Of a stretch of DNA of 22,895 nt, positions 16,717 to 22,895 are shown one piece after another. Every line of letters starts with the position of its first letter. Within the stretch, counting starts at the first letter, position 1. A program made the position numbers and the translations under genes. The stretch lies in assembly GCA_046313435.1 (NCBI GenBank), contig JBKBYG010000024.1, positions 1-22,895 of the forward strand, in the 5' to 3' direction. The notes beneath the pieces are model-generated. The model was given only the letters and a program-made list of their open reading frames with translations, did not search any database and was not told the origin of the DNA. Source of the DNA: JBKBYG01 sp046313435 (GTDB lineage: Bacteria; Pseudomonadota; Alphaproteobacteria; Rickettsiales; Arcanibacteraceae).

Positions 16717-16770
16717 TTAGCTAGTTTCAATATGGACTTGGAGTTCGCCTGCTGCTCTTATATTTTAAGA
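16717..16770 (-). pseudogene. flgI: Remnant duplicate of the flgI 3' end
   Basis: The segment 16722-16767 aligns without gaps to the last codons of flgI at about 18904-18949: 38 of 46 bases match, including a 19-base exact run (CCTGCTGCTCTTATATTTT). On the minus strand it reads NIRAAGELQVHIETS and then a stop, against NIRAAGALQADIETR and a stop in the intact gene, so frame and stop position are kept. Similarity fades beyond about 16770. It lies just after the stop of paralog 1, exactly as intact flgI lies just after the stop of paralog 2. Confidence 0.85.
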
Positions 16771-16824
16771 AATATGAGCTACATCCAAATAATAAATAGT
16801 TTTAAAAAATAATATATTACATTC

Positions 16825-18885
16825 ATGACAAGTAAAAAAGAAACTGATAAAATAAAACACAACTTAAAAGAAAAATTTAATATTAAAACGTTGAATCATC
16901 TTAGTTTAATAGAGGTTATAAAATTAGCAAATAGCGAGGGTGATTTCCAATCAGTCAAAGAAGCATTAAATTTAGGTTTCAATAATAGCAAAAAAGCTGT
17001 CTTAAATTTCTCTAGTGTAATGAAAACTGAAATATTAGAACATAATATTTTAGAAAGATTTAATGACGATATAACGACTGATTTAGTAAACTCTTATAGT
17101 TCTGAACATTTACCATCATTATTTAAAGAGCTTTTAAATTCACCTTTAACTGAAAGAAGAATTTTTTGCATAGGAAAGATTATTTTAAGGTCTCCTATGC
17201 TTGCAGCAAAAGAAAATTCTTTGTCTTCAAAAAGTATAATGCCTAAGCTATTCAATATTAATAATTTACAAATAAATAATGCAATTAAAAAACTGGATTA
17301 TCGCAACATTTTCGATTGTATAGTAATCAATGTATCTACTTCAGAGGTTCAAGAATATAATATAAGAGGTCTTAAGGGTAATTTAGCATTTAAATTTCTA
17401 TTTGAAATTGTTAATTCACAGATAGAACATATAGAGAATATTATTGATAATATTAAAAACAGAGATTTAAAAAAGTATTATTATTTAATAATGTTATATA
17501 ATTGTTGTGAATATGTATATCCTAATACTGCCAAAAGTGAAAAGTTAATAAATATTAGTAAAGCATTAAAACGCAATGAAGACTTTAAAAAATTTGTTTA
17601 CAGCTATTTAAGAGATATACTAAAGCTAAACTCACCTTTGCTTTTTCACGTTTTAACGAGCCATTCTTATTTTATTGAACTTTTTGAGAATTCAGAAGAA
17701 TATAAGAAGGATATTACTAATTTTTATAATAATGCAGTTTTGCAAGTAATTAATCCAATATTTAATATTTTAGCATTTGGCAATTTATATCCTTTAAATG
17801 ATGTAAATCCGATATTTAATTTTTTAGATTTTGAAAAATTTAAAGATCCGATTAGTTTGCTGACAAGTAAAAACTACATTAGCTTATTAGAATATCCAAA
17901 TACTAAATTTTTAAAACTGTTAAAAAATAAGATTTCTCTAAATAAAGAACTAGGAGAAAAAATCTTTTTAAATTGTCGTAATATCAATTCTCCGAATATA
18001 TTAGAAAATTACTTTTCACTTTTTTATAATGATTTTTTAAACTTTGAAATTTTTAATGATATTACAAAACATTCCGATTTACATTATATATATAAATATT
18101 GTGCATCATTTAAAAATCAATGCCTTAAAAACATTTTTAATATAGTATTACTTATATTACAATATGCGCGCCCTGTAGATTTATTAGATGTGTTAGAGGC
18201 TTATGGACCTAGGGTACCTGACCCATCTTGGACACCTAAACTCATCGAACAAGCTGTTTTTTTGTATAAAGAAATTAACAGGAAAGCTTATGAGAATTTT
18301 GATAATGAGAAAGGCTTGGCAATATGGAAAGTAAATAAGATATTAAAGCTTGGGAATTATTTCAATAATGCATTTATGCTTGGAATTAATGAGGAAATAA
18401 GAAAGTTACCTAATGAAATCATTGAAAGAATATTTGATGAAGATTTTTTAACCAAAATATCTAGACCAGAGTTTGATCTGTTACTAAAAGTAAAAAAAAG
18501 AATTTTTGAAAATAGCGTTAATAATCTTAAACGCAAGTTAAACCCTGCTGAAATTAAGATAAATTTTCTAAAATGCCTTTATGAAGAGCTATTGGGGTTT
18601 GAATTTGGTAAATCCCTTAATATTGATGAATTTGTATCAAATTGTCGTAATAGTAAGCTAAATGAAAAGTTTGATATAGGTTTTGATAAATTAACTAAGA
18701 GTTTTTATAGCATAGAAAAACAAAAAGAAATTTTATTTGATAAGACAATTGAAAGCATGAATGAAATACTCAAGAACTGTGGAACTTCAGTAGATGAAAT
18801 AAAATTTTTTCATACTAGAAAATTAGAAGAACAGGAAGCAAGGAAGAAACTAAATAAAGATTTTAAAGAATATATAAGAACTTGA
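16825..18885 (+). CDS. Unknown large protein, paralog 2 of a tandem pair
   Basis: A 686-residue homologue of the preceding gene, family unrecognised. Conserved blocks sit at nearly the same places: MLYNC (223), NSPLLFHVLTSHSYFI (269-284), DVNPIFNFLD (from 326), LQYARPVDLL (445-454), then SWTPKLIEQAVFLYKEIN, KAYENFDNEKGL, INFLKCLYEELL and CRNSKLNEKFDIGFDKLTKS. The best conserved stretch, LQYARPVDLL to the EKGL motif, suggests the functional core. No signal peptide or membrane helix is visible. The C-terminus ends in a charged coiled-coil-like tail (KLEEQEARKKLNKDFK) instead of the Ser/Pro-rich tail of paralog 1. The gap of 111 bases from paralog 1 is filled largely by the flgI remnant; no good promoter or Shine-Dalgarno is evident. 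It converges on flgI with only 13 bases between stops. Confidence 0.85.
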   Translation: MTSKKETDKIKHNLKEKFNIKTLNHLSLIEVIKLANSEGDFQSVKEALNLGFNNSKKAVLNFSSVMKTEILEHNILERFNDDITTDLVNSYSSEHLPSLFKELLNSPLTERRIFCIGKIILRSPMLAAKENSLSSKSIMPKLFNINNLQINNAIKKLDYRNIFDCIVINVSTSEVQEYNIRGLKGNLAFKFLFEIVNSQIEHIENIIDNIKNRDLKKYYYLIMLYNCCEYVYPNTAKSEKLINISKALKRNEDFKKFVYSYLRDILKLNSPLLFHVLTSHSYFIELFENSEEYKKDITNFYNNAVLQVINPIFNILAFGNLYPLNDVNPIFNFLDFEKFKDPISLLTSKNYISLLEYPNTKFLKLLKNKISLNKELGEKIFLNCRNINSPNILENYFSLFYNDFLNFEIFNDITKHSDLHYIYKYCASFKNQCLKNIFNIVLLILQYARPVDLLDVLEAYGPRVPDPSWTPKLIEQAVFLYKEINRKAYENFDNEKGLAIWKVNKILKLGNYFNNAFMLGINEEIRKLPNEIIERIFDEDFLTKISRPEFDLLLKVKKRIFENSVNNLKRKLNPAEIKINFLKCLYEELLGFEFGKSLNIDEFVSNCRNSKLNEKFDIGFDKLTKSFYSIEKQKEILFDKTIESMNEILKNCGTSVDEIKFFHTRKLEEQEARKKLNKDFKEYIRT

Positions 18886-18898
18886 TAGAAAAGAATTT

Positions 18899-20008
18899 TT
18901 ATCTAGTCTCTATATCCGCTTGGAGCGCACCTGCTGCTCTTATATTTTGTAATATAGTTATAAGATCGCGTGGGCCAACTCCTAAAGCATTTAGTCCATT
19001 TACTAAGCTTCTTAAAGTTGTGCCTTTCTCAAGCACTTGCATTTTTTTGCCATTTTCTTCATCAACAGTAATTTGTGTTGAAGCTGATGCAACAGTAGTA
19101 CCGCCAAGTGATAGCGCATCAGGTTGTGAAACATCCGTATTTTCTGTAATAGTCACTGTTAGATTACCTTGAGCAATTGCTACTGGACTAATTCTTACAT
19201 TTTCGCCCATTACTATGGTGCCTGAAGCTTCGTCAATAATAATCTTTGCAGGTTGATCAGGATCAATTTTAATTTGTTCGATATTAGCAAGTAATTCAAC
19301 TATATTATCTTGTTGATATTCAGTTATACTCAATTCTACCGTACCTGGATCGCTAGCTTTAGCAAGTGTAGCACCGGTTTTAGCATTAATATTATTAGCA
19401 ATTTCAAGAGCAGTAGAAATATCTGGGTTTTTTAATGCAAGCTTTATAACTTTGAGGGAACTAAGATCAAATTCTATTTCTTTTTCTACAATTGCTCCAT
19501 TTGCTATAAATCCATTAGTTGCAACACCCTTGCTTATCGTTGCGCTCTTGCCCGAAGCAGTAAACCCACCAAGAGAAATTTGGCCTTGTGCTACTGCGTA
19601 AACTTCGCCATCGGCACCAAGGAGCGGGGCAGCAAGTAATGTTCCACCTTGCAAGCTTTTAGCATCACCAAGGGTGCTTACTGCAACATCAATCTTGCTT
19701 CCTTGGCGACTAAAAGGAGGAAGTGTTGCAGTAATAGTAACAGCTGCTACATTCTTGGTTTTTAAATTAGCACCTTTAGTATTAATACCAAGTCGCTCTA
19801 ATGTATCAATTAGACCTTTTTGAGTAAATACTGAATTATTTAAATTGTCACCTGTGCCATTTAGTCCTACTACAAGACCATATCCGATAAGTAAGTTATC
19901 TCTAACTCCTTCAACAGTGACTATATCTTTAATACGCGATGATGCATAAAGGTTAAAAGGAAAAATTATTAAAGAGGTGATTAAAATAATTTGACGAATC
20001 AATGACAT
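18899..20008 (-). CDS. flgI: Flagellar P-ring protein FlgI
   Basis: A 369-residue protein of normal family length. An N-terminal signal peptide (hydrophobic residues about 4-20, probable cleavage near YASS) directs it to the periplasm. Conserved FlgI sequence follows: SRIKDIVTVEGVRDNLLIGYGLVVGLNGTGD, here cited by its two halves IKDIVTVEGVRDN and GYGLVVGLNGTGD, then IDTLERLGI, VAAVTITATLPPFSRQGSKID and, near the end, LVNGLNALGVGPRDLITILQ. FlgI polymerises as the P ring around the rod in the peptidoglycan layer. No clear Shine-Dalgarno is seen. It converges with paralog 2 without a visible terminator hairpin, so the two transcripts could overlap. A copy of its 3' end lies at 16717-16770. Confidence 0.95.
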   Translation of the reverse strand: MSLIRQIILITSLIIFPFNLYASSRIKDIVTVEGVRDNLLIGYGLVVGLNGTGDNLNNSVFTQKGLIDTLERLGINTKGANLKTKNVAAVTITATLPPFSRQGSKIDVAVSTLGDAKSLQGGTLLAAPLLGADGEVYAVAQGQISLGGFTASGKSATISKGVATNGFIANGAIVEKEIEFDLSSLKVIKLALKNPDISTALEIANNINAKTGATLAKASDPGTVELSITEYQQDNIVELLANIEQIKIDPDQPAKIIIDEASGTIVMGENVRISPVAIAQGNLTVTITENTDVSQPDALSLGGTTVASASTQITVDEENGKKMQVLEKGTTLRSLVNGLNALGVGPRDLITILQNIRAAGALQADIETR

Positions 20009-20110
20009 ATATAATTTTTAAATGAATTTTGTTAGAGTACTTTATTCTGTAATAATTAATAAATATTTAATATAAACTTGACTCATTGAAGGCTTATAGG
20101 GGTTGCTTAG

Positions 20111-20275
20111 AATAATATTTCGAAAATATTATATATTATTGATGAAAAAATAAATTTAGCTTTAGGGAAAACTGTAAATCCTTCAGTGGAAGAAGGTTTT
20201 GCTTCAAGTGAACTAAAAAGAAGAGCTTCAAATAGTCTTGAGAATAAAGATGTTAAGTCTTCAAAGCATTATTGA
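20111..20275 (+). pseudogene. Startless open frame, possible gene remnant
   Basis: In the 305-base gap between flgI and the first ankyrin gene, one plus-strand frame stays open for 54 codons and ends at TGA 20273-20275, with a stop at 20108 just before it. The peptide has protein-like composition (NPSVEEGFASSELKRRASNS, then a Lys/Ser-rich end) but has no ATG, and its only GTG lies halfway along. I read it as a possible 3' remnant of a decayed gene. Chance openness is the alternative. Confidence 0.3.
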
Positions 20276-20313
20276 ATGGGGGCTGTAATATAAAATTTAA
20301 AGAATTTTACATT

Positions 20314-21117
20314 TTATAAATTATGGCTAATAGAATTACTTGTAGAATTTGAGTTTTCTTTATTCAAAATTTTATTTTTATTCGCGTATTTTTGTCCATA
20401 ATTACTTGCCCTGTTATGTGAATTCGTATAGGGAGAAAAGCGTGTTGTTAAACTAGACCTATAAGGACTTGAATTTAATCGAGAAAAAAACTTACTATTT
20501 TCTTTTAAATGAGATGAACAAAAATTGGGATCAGATGCTTGTAAAATAGTAAGAGTTTTTTGATTAAAATCTTGATGAACAGAAATTTTTTTTATATCTC
20601 CACCTAATGAAATTAATTTGATCATAACATCATTATTATTATTTAAAGCTGCATAATAAAGTGGAGAATTCCCAAAATAATCACAAATGTTTAAGTCTGC
20701 CTTAGCATTTGTGAGCTCTTCAATAATTAAAGTATTGCCTGAAATTACAGCTTTATGGAGAGGAGTTGATCCTTGAAAATTTTGTGCATTTAAAAATGAT
20801 CCTTTGTTTATAAGGAGTTTACTAATATTTGCTAAGCCTGAGCCAACTGCAATATGAAGAGGTGAATCACCCATTATATTACAAATATTGGGATTTGCGC
20901 CTACTGTAAGTAGGATATCTGCAATAAAATAAGATTTACTTTTTACAGCTAAAAATAAGGCAGTTTCACCTATATCATTTTGCCAGTTTATCTTTATTTC
21001 TTGTAAGTTTAATAATTTTTGAACCGCTTGAGTGTTATTTTGTTTTATAGCAATATGGAGCCGGTTTTCAACATTTATTTTATTATGGGTAAATGTAGAA
21101 TAGGGAATTTTAAACAT
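20314..21117 (-). CDS. Ankyrin-repeat protein (five repeats, disordered tail)
   Basis: A 267-residue protein with about five ankyrin repeats between residues 17 and 178: NRLHIAIKQNN, GETALFLAVKS, GDSPLHIAVGSG, GSTPLHKAVISG and GNSPLYYAALNN mark the successive helix starts. The remaining 90 residues are Ser/Asn-rich and low in complexity (SRLNSSPYRSSLTTRF and onward). No signal peptide is seen. Ankyrin proteins mediate protein-protein contacts and are often secreted effectors in Rickettsiales, but nothing here proves secretion. The ATG lies one base after the stop of the upstream ankyrin gene, so translation is probably coupled. Confidence 0.85.
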   Translation of the reverse strand: MFKIPYSTFTHNKINVENRLHIAIKQNNTQAVQKLLNLQEIKINWQNDIGETALFLAVKSKSYFIADILLTVGANPNICNIMGDSPLHIAVGSGLANISKLLINKGSFLNAQNFQGSTPLHKAVISGNTLIIEELTNAKADLNICDYFGNSPLYYAALNNNNDVMIKLISLGGDIKKISVHQDFNQKTLTILQASDPNFCSSHLKENSKFFSRLNSSPYRSSLTTRFSPYTNSHNRASNYGQKYANKNKILNKENSNSTSNSISHNL

Positions 21118-21118
21118 T

Positions 21119-21580
21119 TTATCTTGAATTTTGACTTGTTAAATTTGAAAATTGTATAGATGGATCTGCTATTTTTAATCTGTTATATCGGGTAATTAAA
21201 TCAATAATTTCAGCATTTTGCTTTTGTTCTGCGTAATATAAGGGAGAAAGATTATATTTGTCTAGTATAAATACATTAGCTCCTGCCTTTATTAGCATTA
21301 TTGCAGCTTCAGTTCTTCCCATTAAGATAGCTGTATGTAAGGGAGTATAACTTGCGAGATTTTTATGATTTAAATTTGCTTTTGCATCAATAAGGAATCG
21401 TAAAATTTCATGGTTATCATTTTCGACAGCAACATGAATAAGAGAAGAACCATATATGTTAAGTGGCTCTAAAAAAGAGGCTTTGGCGTAATAAACTCTA
21501 AATAATTCAAATTCATTTTTAGTAATTAGTTCATGCAAAAGGAATTCTTTGCGTTTAACAGAAGACGATTTAGTTCTCAT
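21119..21580 (-). CDS. Small ankyrin-repeat protein (three repeats)
   Basis: About 153 residues if translation starts at the ATG at 21580 (MRTKSSSVKRKEF); the frame is open to a GTG at 21634, adding 18 residues without an obvious benefit. Three ankyrin repeats are visible: GSSLIHVAVENDNHEILRFL, SYTPLHTAILMGRTEAAIML and NLSPLYYAEQKQNAEIIDL. The short tail is polar. There is no signal peptide and no clear Shine-Dalgarno. It lies one base upstream of a second ankyrin gene in a different frame; both have complete ends, so I treat them as two genes rather than one split by a frameshift. Confidence 0.8.
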   Translation of the reverse strand: MRTKSSSVKRKEFLLHELITKNEFELFRVYYAKASFLEPLNIYGSSLIHVAVENDNHEILRFLIDAKANLNHKNLASYTPLHTAILMGRTEAAIMLIKAGANVFILDKYNLSPLYYAEQKQNAEIIDLITRYNRLKIADPSIQFSNLTSQNSR

Positions 21581-21651
21581 TACATATTTTAAATTAATAT
21601 TGAGTTTGTAGCAAAATCTAATGATATTTGCCACAAACTTAAAGAAAATAT

Positions 21652-22113
21652 TTAAGCAGCTTGTGCTTTATCAATATAGTTAACAATTTCTTGAGGTTCA
21701 ATATCAGTTAAGTCTTTATTTAGTTCAAATGTTATTAAAGAGGATAAATGTTTATATTTTTCAAGTGCTGATCTAATCTCACCTAAAGCTTCTGGAGAAG
21801 CTATAATTAGAAGTTCTTTAAATTCCCCAGTTTGACTAGTTTCATTTACAAACTCGATCACTTGAACTATAAATTCATGTTTTGCTTTTTTATGCAAATC
21901 TGTTTTTGAATCAAGAGATTGTTTCATAGAGAAATCCATCCCTTCTTTGCCTCTTCCGGGCTTATCTCTTCCTAATTCATGAGAAGATTTTCTACTTTCA
22001 TTAACTTCAAAATACTTAATTCTTTCAAGATTATGCAAATTTCCAGCTGTTTTATATATTATTGCTTTATTTCCATTTGCAACTAGTAAAAATTTATGAG
22101 ATTTATTAGGCAT
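21652..22113 (-). CDS. Host attachment family protein
   Basis: A 153-residue protein resembling the family annotated as 'protein required for attachment to host cells' (COG5622). The order is typical: an N-terminal strand with FLLVANGNKAIIY, a middle ELGRDKPGRGKEG, a helix with HKKAKHEFIVQVIEFV, then ELLIIASPEALGEIRSAL and a C-terminal ELNKDLTDI. The family name comes from a plant-associated bacterium; the fold is related to bacterial eRF1-like domains, as far as I recall, so a direct adhesive role is doubtful. No signal peptide is present. A strong AAGGAG lies before the ATG. Confidence 0.8.
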   Translation of the reverse strand: MPNKSHKFLLVANGNKAIIYKTAGNLHNLERIKYFEVNESRKSSHELGRDKPGRGKEGMDFSMKQSLDSKTDLHKKAKHEFIVQVIEFVNETSQTGEFKELLIIASPEALGEIRSALEKYKHLSSLITFELNKDLTDIEPQEIVNYIDKAQAA

Positions 22114-22199
22114 TTAAAGCTCCTTATATTTTAAAATAATTTTTCAAAATAATATAAAATTTATTGTTATTCAAAATTTATATATTGTTTGCATTATAA

Positions 22200-22263
22200 A
22201 TAATATAAGTATGTTTTATTACTAATCAACCCTTTGTAATAAAACTTAATTTTATCGTATAAA
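22200..22263. promoter_or_regulatory. Divergent promoter region with 10-bp inverted repeat
   Basis: An exact inverted repeat, GTTTTATTAC (22213-22222) and GTAATAAAAC (22236-22245), lies between the divergent host-attachment and mreD genes. On the minus strand TTGATT (22229-22224) and TATTAT (22205-22200) are 18 bases apart; on the plus strand TTGTAA (22234-22239) and TATAAA (22258-22263) are 18 bases apart. The repeat thus covers or abuts both -35 boxes and could be a shared operator. The rest of the gap 22114-22318 holds nothing recognisable. Confidence 0.4.
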
Positions 22264-22318
22264 TTAAAATAGCGATATTAAAATAAAAATATTAATTAAA
22301 TTAGATATATTGTTAAGA

Positions 22319-22834
22319 ATGAATTTAAAATATTATTTATCGAAATATTTTCAAAATGTTATATTACATATCATGCTGGTTATACTTATTGTAATAAGTT
22401 ATTCATCATTTAATTTTCCTGGAGCATCTGAATTTATGCCAAATTTAAATATAATGATAATATTTTACTGGTCTATATATAATCCTGAAAAATTTCCTAT
22501 TTATATTTCTATAATATTATCTATACTAGAAGATTGTTTAATTGGAGCTCCTATAGGCTTGAATGTTGTTAGTAATATTTTTTTATATGGTTTAATAACA
22601 TCAAACAGGCAAATCTTTGTTAAAGAACCTTTTAAATTTATTTGGACAGGATTTGCAATATTTGTATTTATTGCAACTATTTTAAAATATATTTTAATAA
22701 GCATAATTTTTAAAAAAATTTTTCCAGTATCTTATCCACTCATGCAGCTTTTAATTATGATATTCTTATATCCATTAATGCATATTTTTTTTAATAAAAC
22801 AAATAATTTACTTTTTATAAAACATGCAAAATGA
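22319..22834 (+). CDS. mreD: Rod shape-determining protein MreD
   Basis: A 171-residue integral membrane protein with about five helices. Family features are visible: SSFNFPGASEFMPNLNIMII, FYWSIYNPEKFPIY and the motif ILEDCLIGAPIGLNVV (family form 'L-x-D-x-L-x-G-x-P-L-G'). MreD is part of the elongasome with MreB, MreC, RodA and PBP2. The frame is open from a TTG at 22310; ATG 22319 is preferred and gives an N-terminus of usual form. Its end overlaps mrdA by 11 bases. mreB and mreC are not next to it here, unlike the common mreBCD order. Confidence 0.85.
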   Translation: MNLKYYLSKYFQNVILHIMLVILIVISYSSFNFPGASEFMPNLNIMIIFYWSIYNPEKFPIYISIILSILEDCLIGAPIGLNVVSNIFLYGLITSNRQIFVKEPFKFIWTGFAIFVFIATILKYILISIIFKKIFPVSYPLMQLLIMIFLYPLMHIFFNKTNNLLFIKHAK

Positions 22835-22895
22835 GGAAATAACTAAATCACGACTTTTTACTAGACGTGCCTTATTTATGATGATTGGCAAATTA
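22824..22895 (+). CDS. mrdA: Penicillin-binding protein 2, N-terminal fragment
   Basis: Twenty-four codons from ATG 22824 to the window end: MQNEEITKSRLFTRRALFMM and then IGKL. A short charged start followed by F-x-R-R-A and a hydrophobic run is the usual N-terminus of PBP2 (MrdA), the elongation transpeptidase, and the 11-base overlap with mreD matches the common mreD-mrdA arrangement. The catalytic domain is outside the window. Confidence 0.75.
   Translation, partial: MQNEEITKSRLFTRRALFMMIGKL

Noticed and set aside
16738..16764. Promoter for paralog 2 inside the flgI remnant (TTGGAG, then TATATT)
   Set aside because: The spacer is only 15 bases, and the same bases occur as coding sequence at the end of intact flgI.
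18882..19172. Plus-strand open frame of 96 codons at the end of paralog 2
   Set aside because: It lies almost wholly antisense to the well-conserved 3' part of flgI and has no family features of its own.
21117..21119. Frameshift splitting one ankyrin gene into two
   Set aside because: Each part has its own start, complete repeats and a non-ankyrin tail, so two coupled genes fit better; a split cannot be fully excluded without relatives.

Overview
The window is strongly AT-rich and looks like a chromosomal segment of an alphaproteobacterium of the order Rickettsiales, from a lineage that still encodes a flagellum (Midichloriaceae-like or a deep-branching relative). I infer this from four things: alphaproteobacterial forms of SdhC/SdhD and the tsaE-amgK-murU cluster, a stand-alone short FlgJ, host-association genes (two ankyrin-repeat proteins and a 'host attachment' family protein), and base composition. 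No rRNA, tRNA, CRISPR array, insertion sequence or integrase was seen.

Layout. 1-94: the 3' end of ahcY. 332-3751: a plus-strand run of a Bcr/CflA-type MFS exporter, tsaE (tRNA t6A synthesis), amgK and murU (salvage of peptidoglycan amino sugars to UDP-MurNAc). 4003-7426: the succinate dehydrogenase operon sdhCDAB. 7492-14461: a minus-strand flagellar block, which in transcription order reads flgJ (rod-binding), an flgN-like chaperone gene, flgK, flgL, fliW, fliB and an unrecognised gene. 14704-18885: two plus-strand paralogous genes of unknown family, 669 and 686 codons. 18899-20008: flgI (P-ring), minus strand. 20314-22113: two ankyrin-repeat genes and a host-attachment-family gene, minus strand. 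22319 to the end: mreD and the first 24 codons of mrdA (PBP2), plus strand.

The most interesting part is 14462-18898. flgI and flgJ, normally neighbours in alphaproteobacteria, are separated by the two large paralogs on the opposite strand. Between the paralogs lies a short second copy of the 3' end of flgI, in the same orientation and with its reading frame still recognisable. This is a direct footprint of a tandem duplication of a [paralog + flgI 3' end] unit. The stretch between flgJ and the first paralog holds a very good sigma70-type promoter facing the paralogs, a perfect 13-bp inverted repeat, and a GG-N10-GC sigma54-like element facing flgJ.

How the genes fit together: flgI, flgJ, flgN, flgK, flgL, fliW and fliB cover P-ring assembly, rod growth, the hook-filament junction, flagellin homeostasis and flagellin lysine methylation, so a methylated filament is implied, although flagellin itself lies outside the window. 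amgK/murU and mreD/mrdA imply that peptidoglycan is made and recycled. Functions of the paralogs, of the gene at 7492-8130, and of the ankyrin and host-attachment proteins remain inferred or unknown.
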